From the NCBI RefSeq assembly GCF_023516595.1, contig NZ_JAMGBG010000001.1, positions 248,001 through 312,000 of the forward strand: a stretch of 64,000 nucleotides of DNA. The letters run 5' to 3'. The notes beneath the pieces are model-generated. The model had not been told where the DNA came from and did not search any database. It saw nothing but the letters and a program-made list of their open reading frames with translations. This document shows positions 51,992 to 61,522 of this stretch, one piece after another. Positions within the stretch are counted from its first letter, which is position 1, and each line of letters begins with the position of its first letter. Both the position numbers and the translations under genes were made by a program. The DNA comes from Streptomyces neyagawaensis. Lineage in GTDB: Bacteria; Actinomycetota; Actinomycetes; Streptomycetales; Streptomycetaceae.

Positions 51992-52941
51992 GTGAGGTCC
52001 ACCTTGTCGTCCGGGACGAGACGGCGCTGCACCCAGGTCACCGCGAGGATGATCAGCAGCAGGACCACGGCGGCGGCCGAGGCGAGGCCCGTCTTGTTGA
52101 AGCGGAACGCCAGGTCGATGGTCTGGATCACGAAGGTCTCGGTGCCGGTGGCGCCGCCGGTCATGATGTACGGGATCTCGAAGACCGAGAGGGACCCCGA
52201 GATCGACAGGATCACGCTCAGGCTCAGCACCGGTTTGATGCCGGGCGCGATGATGTACCGGAACTGGTGCCAGCGGCCCGCCCCGTCCAGTTCGGCGGCC
52301 TCGTACAGCTCGCCCGGGATCGACTGGATCGCGCCGAGGAAGAGCACGAAGTTCAGGCCCAGGTAGCGCCAGACGGAGACGCTCGCGAGGGAGATGTTCG
52401 CGGAGGTCGAGGTGCCCAGCCAGGCGCGGTCGGACTCGTACCCGACGAGGGCGAGGACCGAATCGAGGGTGCCGCCGTCCTGGAAGAAGTAGAGGAAGAC
52501 GAAGCCGATCGCGACGCCGTTGATCAGGTACGGGAAGAACAGCACGCCCTTGAAGAAGTTCCGGAAGCGCACGTTGAAGCTGAGGACCGTCGCGAAATAG
52601 AGGGCGAGGGCGATCTGCACCGCCGAGGCGGCCAGGTAGTAGCCGCTGACGAAGAAGACCTGGAACAGCTCGGGGCGGGTGAAGATCTCCACGTAGTTGT
52701 CGGCGCCGATGTAGCTCAGCTCGGGGCTGACGCCGTCCCAGTCGGTGAAGCTGTACGCCAGCATGTTGGCGACCGGGGCGTAGGTGAAGGCGACCAGGAG
52801 GGCCAGCGGGGCTGCAAGGAACAGCCACGGGGTGAGCTTCCGCCACAGGCGTACCGAGCGGGGGGCCGGCCTCGGCACCGGGGGCCGTGGCGCGGCCGAC
52901 GGGGGCCGCGCCACCTTCTCGGTCGTGTGCGTGGCAGGCAT
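51988..52941 (-). CDS. Sugar ABC transporter permease (MalF-type)
   Basis: A 317-residue permease with a Pro-rich cytoplasmic N-terminus (1-35), six membrane helices and the EAA loop IPGELYEAAELDGAGRWHQFRYIIAPGIKP. Its ATG overlaps the binding protein stop (TGATG) and its own stop overlaps the next permease, so the three genes are translationally coupled. Forms the heterodimeric channel with the MalG-type partner. Confidence 0.92.
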   Translation of the reverse strand: MPATHTTEKVARPPSAAPRPPVPRPAPRSVRLWRKLTPWLFLAAPLALLVAFTYAPVANMLAYSFTDWDGVSPELSYIGADNYVEIFTRPELFQVFFVSGYYLAASAVQIALALYFATVLSFNVRFRNFFKGVLFFPYLINGVAIGFVFLYFFQDGGTLDSVLALVGYESDRAWLGTSTSANISLASVSVWRYLGLNFVLFLGAIQSIPGELYEAAELDGAGRWHQFRYIIAPGIKPVLSLSVILSISGSLSVFEIPYIMTGGATGTETFVIQTIDLAFRFNKTGLASAAAVVLLLIILAVTWVQRRLVPDDKVDLT

Positions 52942-54257
52942 CAGGAACCCACGGTCTTCTGCGCCTCGGTCCAGCGCTCGCCCAGGTCGTCGAGGAAGTC
53001 GTCGAGGGTGCCGTCCTTGGCGCCACGGGCGAGGTCGACGAGGTCCTGGCGGTACTCGGGGGCGTAGATGCCGACCTCCGAGGCGTTGTCGATCTCCTTC
53101 ACCCGGCCGCCCTCGGCGTCGTCGAGCTCGATGAGCTTCACGCCCTGCTCCTCGTACGGCTTGAGCGACTCGGGCAGCGGGGCGTTCCTCAGCGTCGCGA
53201 TCGACAGGTTGTCCTCGGCGTAGCCGGACTTGTCGGTGAACCAGTCGACCCAGGCGCGGGCAGCCGCCTTGTGTTTCGAGTGGATGCTGACGGCCTGGTT
53301 GTAGTCGGGGTTGGCGGTGGCGCACGCCTTGCCGTCGACGCGGGCGGGGAACGGCATGAAGCCGATGTCGTCGGGGTCGGCCCCGGCCTTCTCGGCCGCC
53401 TGCCGGAACTGGATGACCGCCCAGCTGCCGAGCCACGCCGTGGCGATCTCGCCCTTGGCGAGCTTGGGCTTGGACTCCTCCCAGTTGGTGGTCGTCGGGT
53501 CCTTCTCGATCAGGCCCTGCTTGACGATGTCGTACAAGAGGGTGTCGCCGACCCGCAGTTCGCCGTTGGCGCCCCAGGGGTCGGTCTCGGCGAGGGCGGT
53601 GGTGGCGCCGGTGTCGCAGCTGACCGAGCCGTTGACGAACGTCCAGTGGGTGAGCGGCCACTGGGCGGCGAAGTTGGTGTAGTACGGCACGGCGTCGGTC
53701 CTGGTCTTGATGGCCTTCAGCGCGGTGAGGAACGCGTCGGGCGTGGTGGGCCAGTCGGTGACGCCGGCCTCGGCCCAGATCCGCTTGTTGTAGAGGAAGC
53801 CGGGGGTCGCGCCCATGGGGCTCTGGCCGTAGACCTTGCCGTCGACCGTGGTGAAGTCGGTGAAGCGGTACTTCTCGCTCAGCTCCTTCTGGGTGCCCAG
53901 CGAGGCGAAGAACCTGGGGTAGTCGTTCTTCTTGATGACGCCGGGGATCATGAGGACGTCGCCGTAGTTCTTCGTGTTCATACGGATCTTGACTTCGGCC
54001 TCGTAGTCCGTGATCGCGTCGAACTCGACCTTCACCTTCGGGTAGATCTTGTTGAACTCCGCCGCGTACTTCGTCATCGTGCCGTCCTGCACGATGTCGG
54101 TGCGATGGGTGAGGACCTTGATGGTTCCGGACACCTTCGACGGATCGTCGGGTGCCTTCGCGTCGGCGGCCTTCGCGCCTCCTCCGCTGCCTGTGCAGCC
54201 CGACGCGAGGAGCGCGGCGGCGAGCAGTGTTCCGGTGAGCGTCCTTCGGTGGTTCAT
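52941..54257 (-). CDS. Extracellular sugar-binding lipoprotein
   Basis: A 438-residue solute-binding protein of the carbohydrate ABC family. The signal peptide ends in lipobox LASGC (LLASGCTGSGGG), so it is membrane-anchored outside the cell. SGTIKVLTHRTDIVQ begins the mature fold, and VYGQSPMGATPGFLYNKRIWAEAGV and GEIATAWLGSWAVIQF are typical sugar-binder segments. ATG 54257 gives the proper signal. First gene of the leftward transport operon and divergent from the beta-mannosidase; the likely ligand is a beta-mannoside oligosaccharide, inferred from that neighbour. Confidence 0.9.
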   Translation of the reverse strand: MNHRRTLTGTLLAAALLASGCTGSGGGAKAADAKAPDDPSKVSGTIKVLTHRTDIVQDGTMTKYAAEFNKIYPKVKVEFDAITDYEAEVKIRMNTKNYGDVLMIPGVIKKNDYPRFFASLGTQKELSEKYRFTDFTTVDGKVYGQSPMGATPGFLYNKRIWAEAGVTDWPTTPDAFLTALKAIKTRTDAVPYYTNFAAQWPLTHWTFVNGSVSCDTGATTALAETDPWGANGELRVGDTLLYDIVKQGLIEKDPTTTNWEESKPKLAKGEIATAWLGSWAVIQFRQAAEKAGADPDDIGFMPFPARVDGKACATANPDYNQAVSIHSKHKAAARAWVDWFTDKSGYAEDNLSIATLRNAPLPESLKPYEEQGVKLIELDDAEGGRVKEIDNASEVGIYAPEYRQDLVDLARGAKDGTLDDFLDDLGERWTEAQKTVGS

Positions 54258-54331
54258 GTGCACCAGCTCCGTTCGGGACGGACGAGCACGGGTGGGTTGG
54301 CTGGTTCGGCACTCTGGCAGCCGTTCACTGA

Positions 54332-54404
54332 ACCGGTAAAGTCCCAATCTCGCCAAGGGTGCCGAAACTTTTCGTGACGCTGCCGCGTCGTCGACTGGAC
54401 CGGT
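54332..54404. promoter_or_regulatory. Divergent operator region of the mannosidase locus
   Basis: The 159-bp divergent gap holds a 12-bp palindrome CGAAACTTTTCG (54363-54374) flanked by two ACCGGT copies (54332 and 54399) 67 bp apart. The central palindrome is the best candidate for the LacI-family repressor encoded at 56810, which would then control both transport and hydrolysis genes. Confidence 0.45.
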
Positions 54405-54416
54405 TTAGGAGGGCGC

Positions 54417-56813
54417 ATGCTCGACGCCACCCCGCTCACCGAGGGCTGGATCCTGCGGTACGAGGGGCGGGAGCTGCCCGCCGCCGTGCCCGGGTGCGTG
54501 CACACCGATCTGCTGGCGGCGGGGCTGATCCCGGACCCCTTCCTCGGGCGCGCCGAGACCGAGGTCGCGTGGGTGGGGCGCCGGGAGTGGACGTACGAGC
54601 TGGATCTGCCGGGGTCGGGGGCGGCCGGCGGGCTGGGCCGGACCGACCTGGTCTTCGACGGGCTCGACACCGCCGCCGAGATCCGGCTCGACGGGCGGCT
54701 GCTGGGGTCGGTGCGGAACATGCACCGGTCGTACCGTTTCGACGTCACCGGGATGAGCGGTCGGCTCTCGGTGCGGTTCGCCTCCGCGTACGCCGAGGCG
54801 GAGGCGGTGCGCGAACGGCTCGGCGACCGGCCGAACGCGTATCCCGAGCCCTTCCAGTTCATCCGCAAGATGGCCTGCTCGTTCGGCTGGGACTGGGGGC
54901 CGACCCTGGTGACGGCGGGGATCTGGCGGCCGGTGCGGCTGGAGCACTGGTCGACGGCCCGGATCGCCCGCGTCCGGCCACTGGTGACGGTCGAGGGCAC
55001 GGCCGGGAAGGTGGAGCTGCACGTCGACGTGGAACGGGCGGCCGTGGAGGCGGGGCTCCGGCTCCGGGCGCGGGTGGGGGGCGCCGGCGGAGTCGCGGAG
55101 ATCGAGGGCACGAGCGGCGTGGTCCGGCTGGAGGTGCCCGGCGTCGAACGGTGGTGGCCGCGCGGGTACGGTGAACAACCGCTGTACGACGTGGAGTTGA
55201 CCTTGTACGAGGACGGGGGCCAGGCGCTCGACAGCTGGCGGCGGCGGGTCGGGTTCCGGACCGTGGAGGTCGACCGGGGGGCCGATGAGCACGGCACCGG
55301 GTTCACCTTCGTCGTCAACGGTGAGCGGCTGTTCGCGCGGGGCGTGAACTGGATCCCGGACGACGCCTTCCCCTCCCGCGTCACCCGCGACCGCTACCGC
55401 GCACGGCTCACCCAGGCGGCCGACGCGGGCGTCGACCTCGTGCGGATCTGGGGCGGCGGGATCTACGAGAGCCACGACTTCTACGACGTCTGCGACGAAC
55501 TGGGGCTGCTGGTCTGGCAGGACTTCCCCTTCGCGTGCGCCGCCTACCCGGAGGAGCAACCGCTGCGGGGCGAGGTGGAGGCCGAGGCCCGGGAGAACGT
55601 CGTACGCCTGATGCCGCATCCCTCGCTGGTGCTGTGGAACGGCAACAACGAGAACCTGTGGGGGTTCCGGGACTGGGGCTGGGAGGAGCGGCTCGCCGGG
55701 GAGTCCTGGGGCGAGGGGTACTACCTGGGCGTACTCCCCCGGATCGTCGCGGAGCTGGACCCGACGCGGCCGTACACGGCGGGCAGCCCCTGGTCGGGGT
55801 CCTGGGACCACCATCCGAACGACCCGGCGCACGGCACGCACCACTCCTGGGAGGTGTGGAACCGGGAGGACTACGCGGAGTACCGGGCGGACGTGCCGAG
55901 ATTCGTGGCGGAGTTCGGCTGGCAGGCGCCCCCCGCGTACGCGACGCTGCGGCGGGCGCTGGCCGAGGTCGGGGAGGAGCTGGCCGCCGACTCGCCAGGG
56001 ATGCTGCACCACCAGAAGGCGGAGGACGGCAACGGGAAGCTGGAGCGGGGCCTCGCCCGCCATTTCACGCTGCCCGAGGGGGACTTCGACCGGTGGCACT
56101 ATCTGACGCAGCTGAACCAGGCGCGGGCCGTCGCCACCGGTGTCGAGCACTGGCGGTCGCACTGGCCGGTGTGCGCGGGCACGATCGTGTGGCAGCTCAA
56201 CGACTGCTGGCCGGTGACGTCCTGGGCGGCGATCGACGGCGACGGCAGGGAGAAACCGCTCTACCACGAGCTGCGGCGGCTGTACGCGGACCGGCTGGTG
56301 ACCCTTCAGGAGCGGGGCGGAGCGCTGGTGCTGGCCGTCGTGAACCAGGCGGGTGAGGTGTGGGAGCCGGCCGCGCCGCGGTTGCGGCGGATGTCGGTGG
56401 AGGGCGGGGTGATCGCCGAGTTCTCGGTCCCCGGCGCGGCCGTCGGGCCTCGGGCGGTCGCCGAGGTGCCGGTGCCCCGTGCGGTGGAGCCGGCGGGAGC
56501 GAAGGAGTTCCTGGTGGCGGACGTGGACGGACTGCGGGCGCTGCACTTCCCGGCACCCGACCACGACGTGCCCTACCCCCGGCCGGAGTTCGACGTCGAG
56601 GTGGCGCCGGGGGCGGTGACCGTGACCGCGCGGACACTGCTGCGGGACCTGTTGCTCCAGGCCGACCGGCTGGACGCGGGGGCCCGGGCCGACACCGGGC
56701 GGGTCACGCTGCTGCCCGGGGAGCGGGTCACCATCGGGGTGACGGGCTGGGCGGCCGTGCCGGACGAGGCGGCCGTGCGGCGGGCCCTGTTCTGTGTGGA
56801 GCCCGCCCGATGA
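54417..56813 (+). CDS. Beta-mannosidase, GH2 family
   Basis: A 798-residue intracellular glycoside hydrolase that releases mannose from beta-mannosides. The N-terminal sugar-binding domain holds LDGRLLGSVRNMHRSYRFDV, and KMACSFGWDWGPTLVTAGIW is the beta-mannosidase-specific block. The catalytic acid/base is E412 in LWNGNNENLWG and the nucleophile E499 in FVAEFGWQAPP. No signal peptide, so it acts on imported oligosaccharides. AGGAGG precedes ATG 54417. The stop overlaps the LacI-type regulator start (ATGA). Confidence 0.92.
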   Translation: MLDATPLTEGWILRYEGRELPAAVPGCVHTDLLAAGLIPDPFLGRAETEVAWVGRREWTYELDLPGSGAAGGLGRTDLVFDGLDTAAEIRLDGRLLGSVRNMHRSYRFDVTGMSGRLSVRFASAYAEAEAVRERLGDRPNAYPEPFQFIRKMACSFGWDWGPTLVTAGIWRPVRLEHWSTARIARVRPLVTVEGTAGKVELHVDVERAAVEAGLRLRARVGGAGGVAEIEGTSGVVRLEVPGVERWWPRGYGEQPLYDVELTLYEDGGQALDSWRRRVGFRTVEVDRGADEHGTGFTFVVNGERLFARGVNWIPDDAFPSRVTRDRYRARLTQAADAGVDLVRIWGGGIYESHDFYDVCDELGLLVWQDFPFACAAYPEEQPLRGEVEAEARENVVRLMPHPSLVLWNGNNENLWGFRDWGWEERLAGESWGEGYYLGVLPRIVAELDPTRPYTAGSPWSGSWDHHPNDPAHGTHHSWEVWNREDYAEYRADVPRFVAEFGWQAPPAYATLRRALAEVGEELAADSPGMLHHQKAEDGNGKLERGLARHFTLPEGDFDRWHYLTQLNQARAVATGVEHWRSHWPVCAGTIVWQLNDCWPVTSWAAIDGDGREKPLYHELRRLYADRLVTLQERGGALVLAVVNQAGEVWEPAAPRLRRMSVEGGVIAEFSVPGAAVGPRAVAEVPVPRAVEPAGAKEFLVADVDGLRALHFPAPDHDVPYPRPEFDVEVAPGAVTVTARTLLRDLLLQADRLDAGARADTGRVTLLPGERVTIGVTGWAAVPDEAAVRRALFCVEPAR

Positions 56814-57835
56814 GCACACCCCCTCGGGTGACGATCAAGGACGTCGCCGCGCGTGCCGGAGTGTCCAAGGGGGCGGTCTCGCTCGCCTTCAACCGCAAGC
56901 CGGGACTGTCCGACGCCACGCGCGACCGGATCTTCGCGGCGGCGCGGGAGCTCGGCTGGACACCGAACCTGACGGCGCGGTCGCTGTCGAGCCGGCGGGT
57001 GGACGTCGTGGGGCTCGCGATCTGCCGGCCGGCGCGGCTGCTGGGGCTGGAGCCGTTCTACATGGAGTTCGTCTCCGGGGTGGAGAGCGTGCTGACCGAG
57101 CGGTCCTGCTCGCTGCTGCTGCGTCTCGTGCGGAACCTGGACGAGGAGCTGGCGGTGCAGGACGCCTGGTGGCGGGGGCGGCAGGTCAGTGGGTCGATCC
57201 TGGTGGACTTCCGCGCGGACGATCCGAGGGCGGCGTCGGCGCAGCGGCTCGGCATGCCGGTCGTCGCGGTAGGGCATCCGTCGCTGACCGGGGGGCTCAC
57301 CTCGGTGTGGACGGACGACGCGACCGCCGTGGCGGAGGCGGTGCGCTATCTCGCCGCGCTCGGGCACCGGCGGATCGCGCGGGTCGGGGGCGCCGCGCTG
57401 CTGGGGCACACGGCCATCCGTACGGCCGCGGTCGACGAGGCGGCGCGGCGGCTGGGGCTCGCCGGGGTGCGCCAGGTGACGACCGACTTCTCCGGGGAGG
57501 ACGGGGCCCGGGCGACGCGGTCGCTGCTCAGCGCGCCCGACGGGGACCGGCCGACCGCGATCCTCTACGACAACGACATCATGGCGGTGGCGGGCCTGTC
57601 GGTGGCGGCGGAAATGGGGGTGCGGGTGCCGGCGGACGTCTCGCTGCTGGCCTGGGACGACTCGCAGTTGTGCCGGCTCACCCGGCCGACCCTGTCGGCG
57701 ATGAGCCATGACGTGCACGGGTTCGGGGCGGAGGTCGCGCGCACGCTGTTCGGGGTGATCGCCGGGGAGGCCTCGTCCCATCCGGTGGCGACCCCGGTTC
57801 TGGTGCCCAGGGGATCCACCGCTCCCGCGACGTGA
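56810..57835 (+). CDS. LacI-family transcriptional repressor
   Basis: A 341-residue regulator with the LacI N-terminal HTH (VTIKDVAARAGVSKGAVSLAF, about 7-27) and hinge helix (LTARSLSSRRVDVVGLAI), then a periplasmic-binding-protein-like sensor domain (TAILYDNDIMAVAGL, VSLLAWDDSQLCRLTRPTLS). The ATG overlaps the mannosidase stop, so they form one transcript. Probably represses the mannosidase locus and is released by an intracellular mannose-derived sugar. Confidence 0.92.
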   Translation: MSTPPRVTIKDVAARAGVSKGAVSLAFNRKPGLSDATRDRIFAAARELGWTPNLTARSLSSRRVDVVGLAICRPARLLGLEPFYMEFVSGVESVLTERSCSLLLRLVRNLDEELAVQDAWWRGRQVSGSILVDFRADDPRAASAQRLGMPVVAVGHPSLTGGLTSVWTDDATAVAEAVRYLAALGHRRIARVGGAALLGHTAIRTAAVDEAARRLGLAGVRQVTTDFSGEDGARATRSLLSAPDGDRPTAILYDNDIMAVAGLSVAAEMGVRVPADVSLLAWDDSQLCRLTRPTLSAMSHDVHGFGAEVARTLFGVIAGEASSHPVATPVLVPRGSTAPAT

Positions 57836-57975
57836 TCGCCGTGCGGGACCGCGGAGGCGTTTCGGGCTGGTCGCAGGGTTCCCCGCACCCCTAAGCTGGG
57901 TGCATGTAACCGGCGGTAACACGCCGACGGTGTGTGACGTTCACCGCTCCCGCCCTCAGGGGTGGGCAGTCCGGT

Positions 57976-58011
57976 TACTCGTAAGTAGCATGGGCCTGAG
58001 CGCGCGCTCAG
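57976..58011. promoter_or_regulatory. fadA upstream palindromes
   Basis: A perfect 16-bp palindrome CTGAGCGCGCGCTCAG (57996-58011) lies 49 bp before the fadA start, with an imperfect TTACTCGTAAGTA element at 57976-57988 just upstream. Both look like TetR-type operator shapes, and fatty-acid degradation genes in actinobacteria are commonly under TetR-family control. No regulator gene is adjacent. Confidence 0.5.
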
Positions 58012-58059
58012 CGTGTCGTGCAGCAGTAGTGCCATCCCGCACCCTGGAGGAGAGCCATC

Positions 58060-59277
58060 GTGCCTCGTACCGTCAGGGACGTCGTCTTCGTCGACGGCGT
58101 CCGCACCCCGTTCGGCAAGGCGGGCCCGAAGGGCATCTACCACGAGACCCGAGCCGACGACCTCGTCGTGAAGGCGATCCGGGAGCTGCTGCGCCGCAAC
58201 CCCGGTCTGGAGCCGGCGAAGATCGACGAGGTCGCCATCGCCGCGACCACGCAGATCGGTGACCAGGGCCTGACCATCGGCCGCACGGCGGGCATCCTCG
58301 CCGGTCTGCCGCAGACCGTCCCCGGCTACTCCATCGACCGTATGTGCGCCGGCGCCCTGACCGCCGTCACCACGGTCGCCGGTTCCGTGGCCTTCGGCGC
58401 CTACGACGTCGCCATCGCCGGTGGTGTCGAGCACATGGGCCGCCACCCCATGGGCGAGGGCGTGGACCCGAACCCGCGGTTCGTCAGCGAGAAGCTGGTC
58501 GACGAGTCCGCCCTGTTCATGGGCATGACCGCCGAGAACCTGCACGACCGCTACCCGACCATCACCAAGCAGCGCGCCGACGAGTACGCCGTGCGCTCGC
58601 AGGAGAAGGCCGCCAAGGCGTACGCCAACGGCAAGATCCAGCAGGACCTGGTGCCGATCTCGGTGCGCCGCACCAACCCCGAGGGCGGCGAGACCGGCTG
58701 GGGCCTGGTCACCGCCGACGAGCCGATGCGTCCGGGCACGACCATCGAGAACCTCACGGGTCTGAAGACGCCGTTCCGCGTCCACGGCCGGGTCACCGCC
58801 GGTAACGCGGCCGGTCTGAACGACGGCGCCACCGCCTCGATCATCGCCAGCGAGGACTTCGCCCGCGAGCACGACCTCCCGGTGAAGATGCGCCTGGTGG
58901 CGTACTCCTTCGCGGGTGTCGAGCCGGAGGTCATGGGCTACGGCCCGATCCCGGCCACGGAGAAGGCGCTCGCCCAGGCGGGCCTCACCATCGACGACAT
59001 CGGCCTGTTCGAGATCAACGAGGCCTTCGCCGTCCAGGTCCTCGCCTTCCTGGAGCACTACGGCATCGCCGACGACGACGCGCGCGTCAACCAGTACGGC
59101 GGCGCCATCGCCTTCGGTCACCCGCTGGCCTCCTCCGGCGTGCGTCTGATGACGCAGCTGGCCCGCCAGTTCGAGGAGCAGCCGAACGTCCGCTACGGCC
59201 TGACGACCATGTGCGTCGGCTTCGGCATGGGCGCCACCGTCATCTGGGAGAACCCGCACTTCGAGGGGGACAAGTGA
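58060..59277 (+). CDS. fadA: Acetyl-CoA acyltransferase (3-ketoacyl-CoA thiolase)
   Basis: A 405-residue thiolase for the last step of beta-oxidation. The nucleophile is C96 in SIDRMCAGALTAV, and the second catalytic pair is H354 (GHPLASSG) and C385 (CVGFGMG). GTG 58060 has GGAGGAGAG upstream. The stop overlaps the fadB start (GTGA), so the two subunits of the fatty acid oxidation complex are co-translated. Preceded by palindromic operator-like sites. Confidence 0.94.
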   Translation: MPRTVRDVVFVDGVRTPFGKAGPKGIYHETRADDLVVKAIRELLRRNPGLEPAKIDEVAIAATTQIGDQGLTIGRTAGILAGLPQTVPGYSIDRMCAGALTAVTTVAGSVAFGAYDVAIAGGVEHMGRHPMGEGVDPNPRFVSEKLVDESALFMGMTAENLHDRYPTITKQRADEYAVRSQEKAAKAYANGKIQQDLVPISVRRTNPEGGETGWGLVTADEPMRPGTTIENLTGLKTPFRVHGRVTAGNAAGLNDGATASIIASEDFAREHDLPVKMRLVAYSFAGVEPEVMGYGPIPATEKALAQAGLTIDDIGLFEINEAFAVQVLAFLEHYGIADDDARVNQYGGAIAFGHPLASSGVRLMTQLARQFEEQPNVRYGLTTMCVGFGMGATVIWENPHFEGDK

Positions 59278-61403
59278 CCACCACCGCCGAGCTTCTCAAG
59301 CAGGCCTCGGAGCTGTTCCCGGACGAGGTCGTGACGAGCGCGCACGTACGCCACCTCGACCTGCCGTTCGGCGCGGGGCGCTTCGCCCTGATCACGCTGG
59401 ACAACGGCTTCGACCACACCAAGCCGACCACCTTCGGCCCGGCGTCGCTGGCGAACCTGAACACCGCCATCGACCAGGTCGAGAAGGAGGCCGCCGCCGG
59501 CGAGATCGTCGGTGTCGGCATCACCGGCAAGCCGTTCATCTTCGCGGTCGGCGCCGACCTCAAGGGTGTCGAGCTCCTCAAGGAGCACGAGCACGCGCTC
59601 GCCATCGGCAAGGGCGGCCACGAGGTCTTCAAGCGGCTGGCCACCCTCGCCGTCCCGACCTTCGCGTACTACAACGGTGCCGCGATGGGCGGCGGTGTCG
59701 AGGTCGGTCTGCACTGCTCCTACCGGACCGTCTCCGCGGCCCTGCCCGCGTTCTCGCTCCCCGAGGTCTTCCTCGGCCTGGTCCCCGGCTGGGGCGGCTG
59801 CACGCTGCTGCCGAACCTGATCGGCGCCGACAAGGCCGTCTCGGTGATCATCGAGAACAGCCTCAACCAGAACAAGCAGCTCAAGGGCGCGCAGGTCTAC
59901 GAGCTGGGGATCGCCGACGCGCTCTTCGAGGGCGCCGACTTCCTGGAGCAGTCGCTGCTGTGGACGGCGTCCGTCCTCAAGGGCGAGATCGTCGTCGACC
60001 GCCCGGTCATCGACCGCGGTGAGGCCTGGGACCAGGCCGTCGCCAAGGGCCGCTTCATCGCGGACTCCAAGGTGCACGGCGCGGCCCCGGCCGCCTACCG
60101 CGCCCTGGACATCATCGCCGCCGCCAAGAACGGCGACCTCCAGCAGGGCTACGACGCCGAGGACACCGCCCTCGCCGACCTCATCATGGGCGGCGAACTG
60201 CGGGCCGGCATCTACGCCTTCAACCTGGTGCAGAAGCGTGGCAAGCGCCCGGCCGGCGCGCCGGACAAGTCGCTCGCCCGTCCGGTCACCAAGGTCGGTG
60301 TCGTCGGCGCCGGTCTGATGGCCTCGCAGCTCGCGCTGCTGTTCCTGCGCCGCCTGGAGGTGCCGGTCGTGCTGACCGACATCGACCAGGAGCGCGTCGA
60401 CAAGGGTGTGGGCTACGTCCACGCCGAGATCGACAAGCTGCTGCTCAAGGGCCGCGTCAACCAGGACAAGGCCAACCGCCTCAAGGCGCTGGTGACCGGT
60501 GTCCTGGACAAGGCCGAGGGCTTCGCGGACGCGGACTTCATCATCGAGGCCGTGTTCGAGGAGATCGGCGTCAAGCAGCAGGTGTTCGCGGAGGTCGAGG
60601 CGGTCGCCCCGGCGCACGCGATCCTCGCCACCAACACCTCCTCGCTGTCGGTGACCGAGATGGCGTCGAAGCTGAAGAACCCCGAGCGGGTCGTCGGCTT
60701 CCACTTCTTCAACCCGGTCGCGATCCTGCCGCTGCTGGAGATCGTCCGCGGTGAGCAGACCGACGACGCCTCGCTGGCCACGGCCTTCGCCGTCGCCAAG
60801 AAGCTGAAGAAGACCGCGGTGCTGGTGAAGGACGCCCCGGCGTTCGTCGTGAACCGCATCCTCACCCGCTTCATGGGCGAGATCCAGAACGTCATCGACG
60901 AGGGCACGCCGGTCGAGGTCGCGGAGAAGGCGGTGGAGCCCCTGGGCCTGCCGATGTCTCCCCTCGTGCTGCTGGAGCTGGTCGGACCCGCGATCGGTCT
61001 GCACGTCTCGGAGACCCTCAACCGGGCCTTCCCGGACCGCTTCACGGTCTCCCCGAACCTCGCGGCCGTCGTCAAGGCGGGCAAGCGCGGCTTCTACGTC
61101 TACGACTCCGGCAAGCCGGAGCTGGACCCCGAGGTCGCCGCGCTCCTGAAGCAGGGCGACGTCGTCCTGACCGAGGAGCAGGTGCGCGCCCGTGTCCTGG
61201 ACGCCGTGGCGCAGGAGATCGGCCTGATGCTCGACGAGGGTGTCGTCGCCGAGGCGCAGGACATCGACCTCTGCCTGATCACCGGCGCCGGCTGGCCCTT
61301 CCACCTGGGCGGCATCACGCCGTACCTGGACCGCGAGGGCGTCAGCGAGCGGGTGAACGGCAAGAAGTTCCTGGAGCCGGGCGTGGCATCGGTCCCCGCG
61401 TGA
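59274..61403 (+). CDS. fadB: Fatty acid oxidation complex alpha subunit
   Basis: A 709-residue bifunctional enzyme: enoyl-CoA hydratase domain (about 1-200) with the oxyanion-hole segment YYNGAAMGGGVEVGLHCSY, then L-3-hydroxyacyl-CoA dehydrogenase with NAD motif VGVVGAGLMASQLAL (about 343), FHFFNPVAILPLLEIV and the catalytic region VNRILTRFMGEI, plus the C-terminal helical domain. GTG 59274 overlaps the fadA stop. Followed directly by a strong intrinsic terminator, so the transcript is fadA-fadB only. Confidence 0.93.
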   Translation: MTTTAELLKQASELFPDEVVTSAHVRHLDLPFGAGRFALITLDNGFDHTKPTTFGPASLANLNTAIDQVEKEAAAGEIVGVGITGKPFIFAVGADLKGVELLKEHEHALAIGKGGHEVFKRLATLAVPTFAYYNGAAMGGGVEVGLHCSYRTVSAALPAFSLPEVFLGLVPGWGGCTLLPNLIGADKAVSVIIENSLNQNKQLKGAQVYELGIADALFEGADFLEQSLLWTASVLKGEIVVDRPVIDRGEAWDQAVAKGRFIADSKVHGAAPAAYRALDIIAAAKNGDLQQGYDAEDTALADLIMGGELRAGIYAFNLVQKRGKRPAGAPDKSLARPVTKVGVVGAGLMASQLALLFLRRLEVPVVLTDIDQERVDKGVGYVHAEIDKLLLKGRVNQDKANRLKALVTGVLDKAEGFADADFIIEAVFEEIGVKQQVFAEVEAVAPAHAILATNTSSLSVTEMASKLKNPERVVGFHFFNPVAILPLLEIVRGEQTDDASLATAFAVAKKLKKTAVLVKDAPAFVVNRILTRFMGEIQNVIDEGTPVEVAEKAVEPLGLPMSPLVLLELVGPAIGLHVSETLNRAFPDRFTVSPNLAAVVKAGKRGFYVYDSGKPELDPEVAALLKQGDVVLTEEQVRARVLDAVAQEIGLMLDEGVVAEAQDIDLCLITGAGWPFHLGGITPYLDREGVSERVNGKKFLEPGVASVPA

Positions 61404-61420
61404 CCCCAGCCGGGTGAAGA

Positions 61421-61451
61421 GGGCCTCCGTCCCCGGACGGAGGCCCTTTTT
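61421..61451 (+). terminator. Intrinsic terminator after fadB
   Basis: Perfect 12-bp arms GGGCCTCCGTCC / GGACGGAGGCCC with a 2-nt centre, followed by five Ts. Confidence 0.93.
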
Positions 61452-61522
61452 CCATGCCCCGGCCCGCCCGTCGGTGCGTGGCCGACCGGATGTCGCCGCC
61501 CCCGGGTCCACAATGGGGAACC

